Assembly (NCBI GenBank): GCA_964591605.1
Contig: CAZQEN010000458.1
Location: 1 to 5,056 of the forward strand
Source: CAYLLT01 sp964591605
GTDB taxonomy: Bacteria; Planctomycetota; Phycisphaerae; UBA1845; PWPN01
Direction: 5' to 3'
Length of the DNA stretch: 5,056 nucleotides
The notes below the pieces were generated by a model. That model saw only the letters and a program-made list of their open reading frames with translations, was not told the origin of the DNA and did no database searches. Position 1 is the stretch's first letter. Each line of letters opens with the position of its first letter. The position numbers were made by a program, and so were the translations under genes. This document shows, in pieces, positions 5,043 through 5,056 of this stretch.

Positions 5043-5056
5043 ATGTCGGGTGGGGT
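5043..5056 (+). CDS. Possible start of a plus-strand gene cut by the window edge
   Basis: An ATG at 5043 (M-S-G-G) is preceded by GGAGG at 5030-5034 with an 8-nt gap, a good ribosome binding arrangement. An AT-rich island that could hold a promoter lies about 65 to 95 bp upstream. Only four codons are visible, in a G-rich stretch where GGAGG-like strings are common, so this is a guess at a boundary and no function can be given. Confidence 0.2.

Noticed and set aside
1..5056. tRNA, rRNA, CRISPR array, insertion sequence or phage genes
   Set aside because: I saw no cloverleaf-like segment, no regularly spaced repeats, and no transposase or integrase motifs on either strand.

Overview
The window is high-GC bacterial DNA that most likely comes from a member of the Planctomycetota. 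Three things point that way. There is a secreted formylglycine-type sulfatase with the motif set common in planctomycete sulfatase expansions. A 25-bp inverted repeat has a core (GCCCGAAGCGCAAGCGAGGG and its complement) that I recognise as a dispersed repeat of planctomycete genomes, where it is often mistranslated as an SPKRKRG peptide. Several genes also lack strong ribosome binding sites or use GTG starts. The taxonomic call is inference; no rRNA or marker gene is present.

Layout. Positions 1-94 hold the N-terminal 31 codons of a minus-strand gene that runs off the left edge, tentatively an unsaturated-glucuronyl-hydrolase-like glycosidase. A divergent intergenic region (95-273) carries an 8-bp inverted repeat and a good sigma-70-type promoter placed so that transcription should begin at, or one base before, the ATG at 274. 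That ATG opens a uroporphyrinogen-decarboxylase-fold protein (274-1266), which looks like a zinc/corrinoid methyltransferase relative rather than HemE. A secreted S1-type sulfatase follows 71 bp later (1338-2918), then the planctomycete repeat (2926-3000), then nucleoside diphosphate kinase, ndk (3064-3525), with a GTG start. Convergent to these, on the minus strand, is a two-gene unit: an ECF sigma factor (4771-4172) and a zinc-finger anti-sigma factor (4175-3633) joined by an ATGA overlap. The right end (4772-5056) has no clear gene. It contains an AT-rich island with a 13-base palindrome, and possibly the first codons of another plus-strand gene at 5043.

How the parts relate. The glycosidase-like fragment, the UroD-fold protein and the sulfatase may form a small carbohydrate-use neighbourhood: desulfation and uronide hydrolysis of a sulfated polysaccharide, with a possible methyl-transfer step. 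ndk is a housekeeping gene that appears unrelated. The sigma/anti-sigma pair is a self-contained membrane-linked signalling unit whose targets cannot be seen here. I do not see a clearly new system. The points most worth checking are the predicted leaderless start, the MtaA-like zinc site in the UroD-fold protein, the second membrane segment of the anti-sigma factor, and the large inverted repeat.
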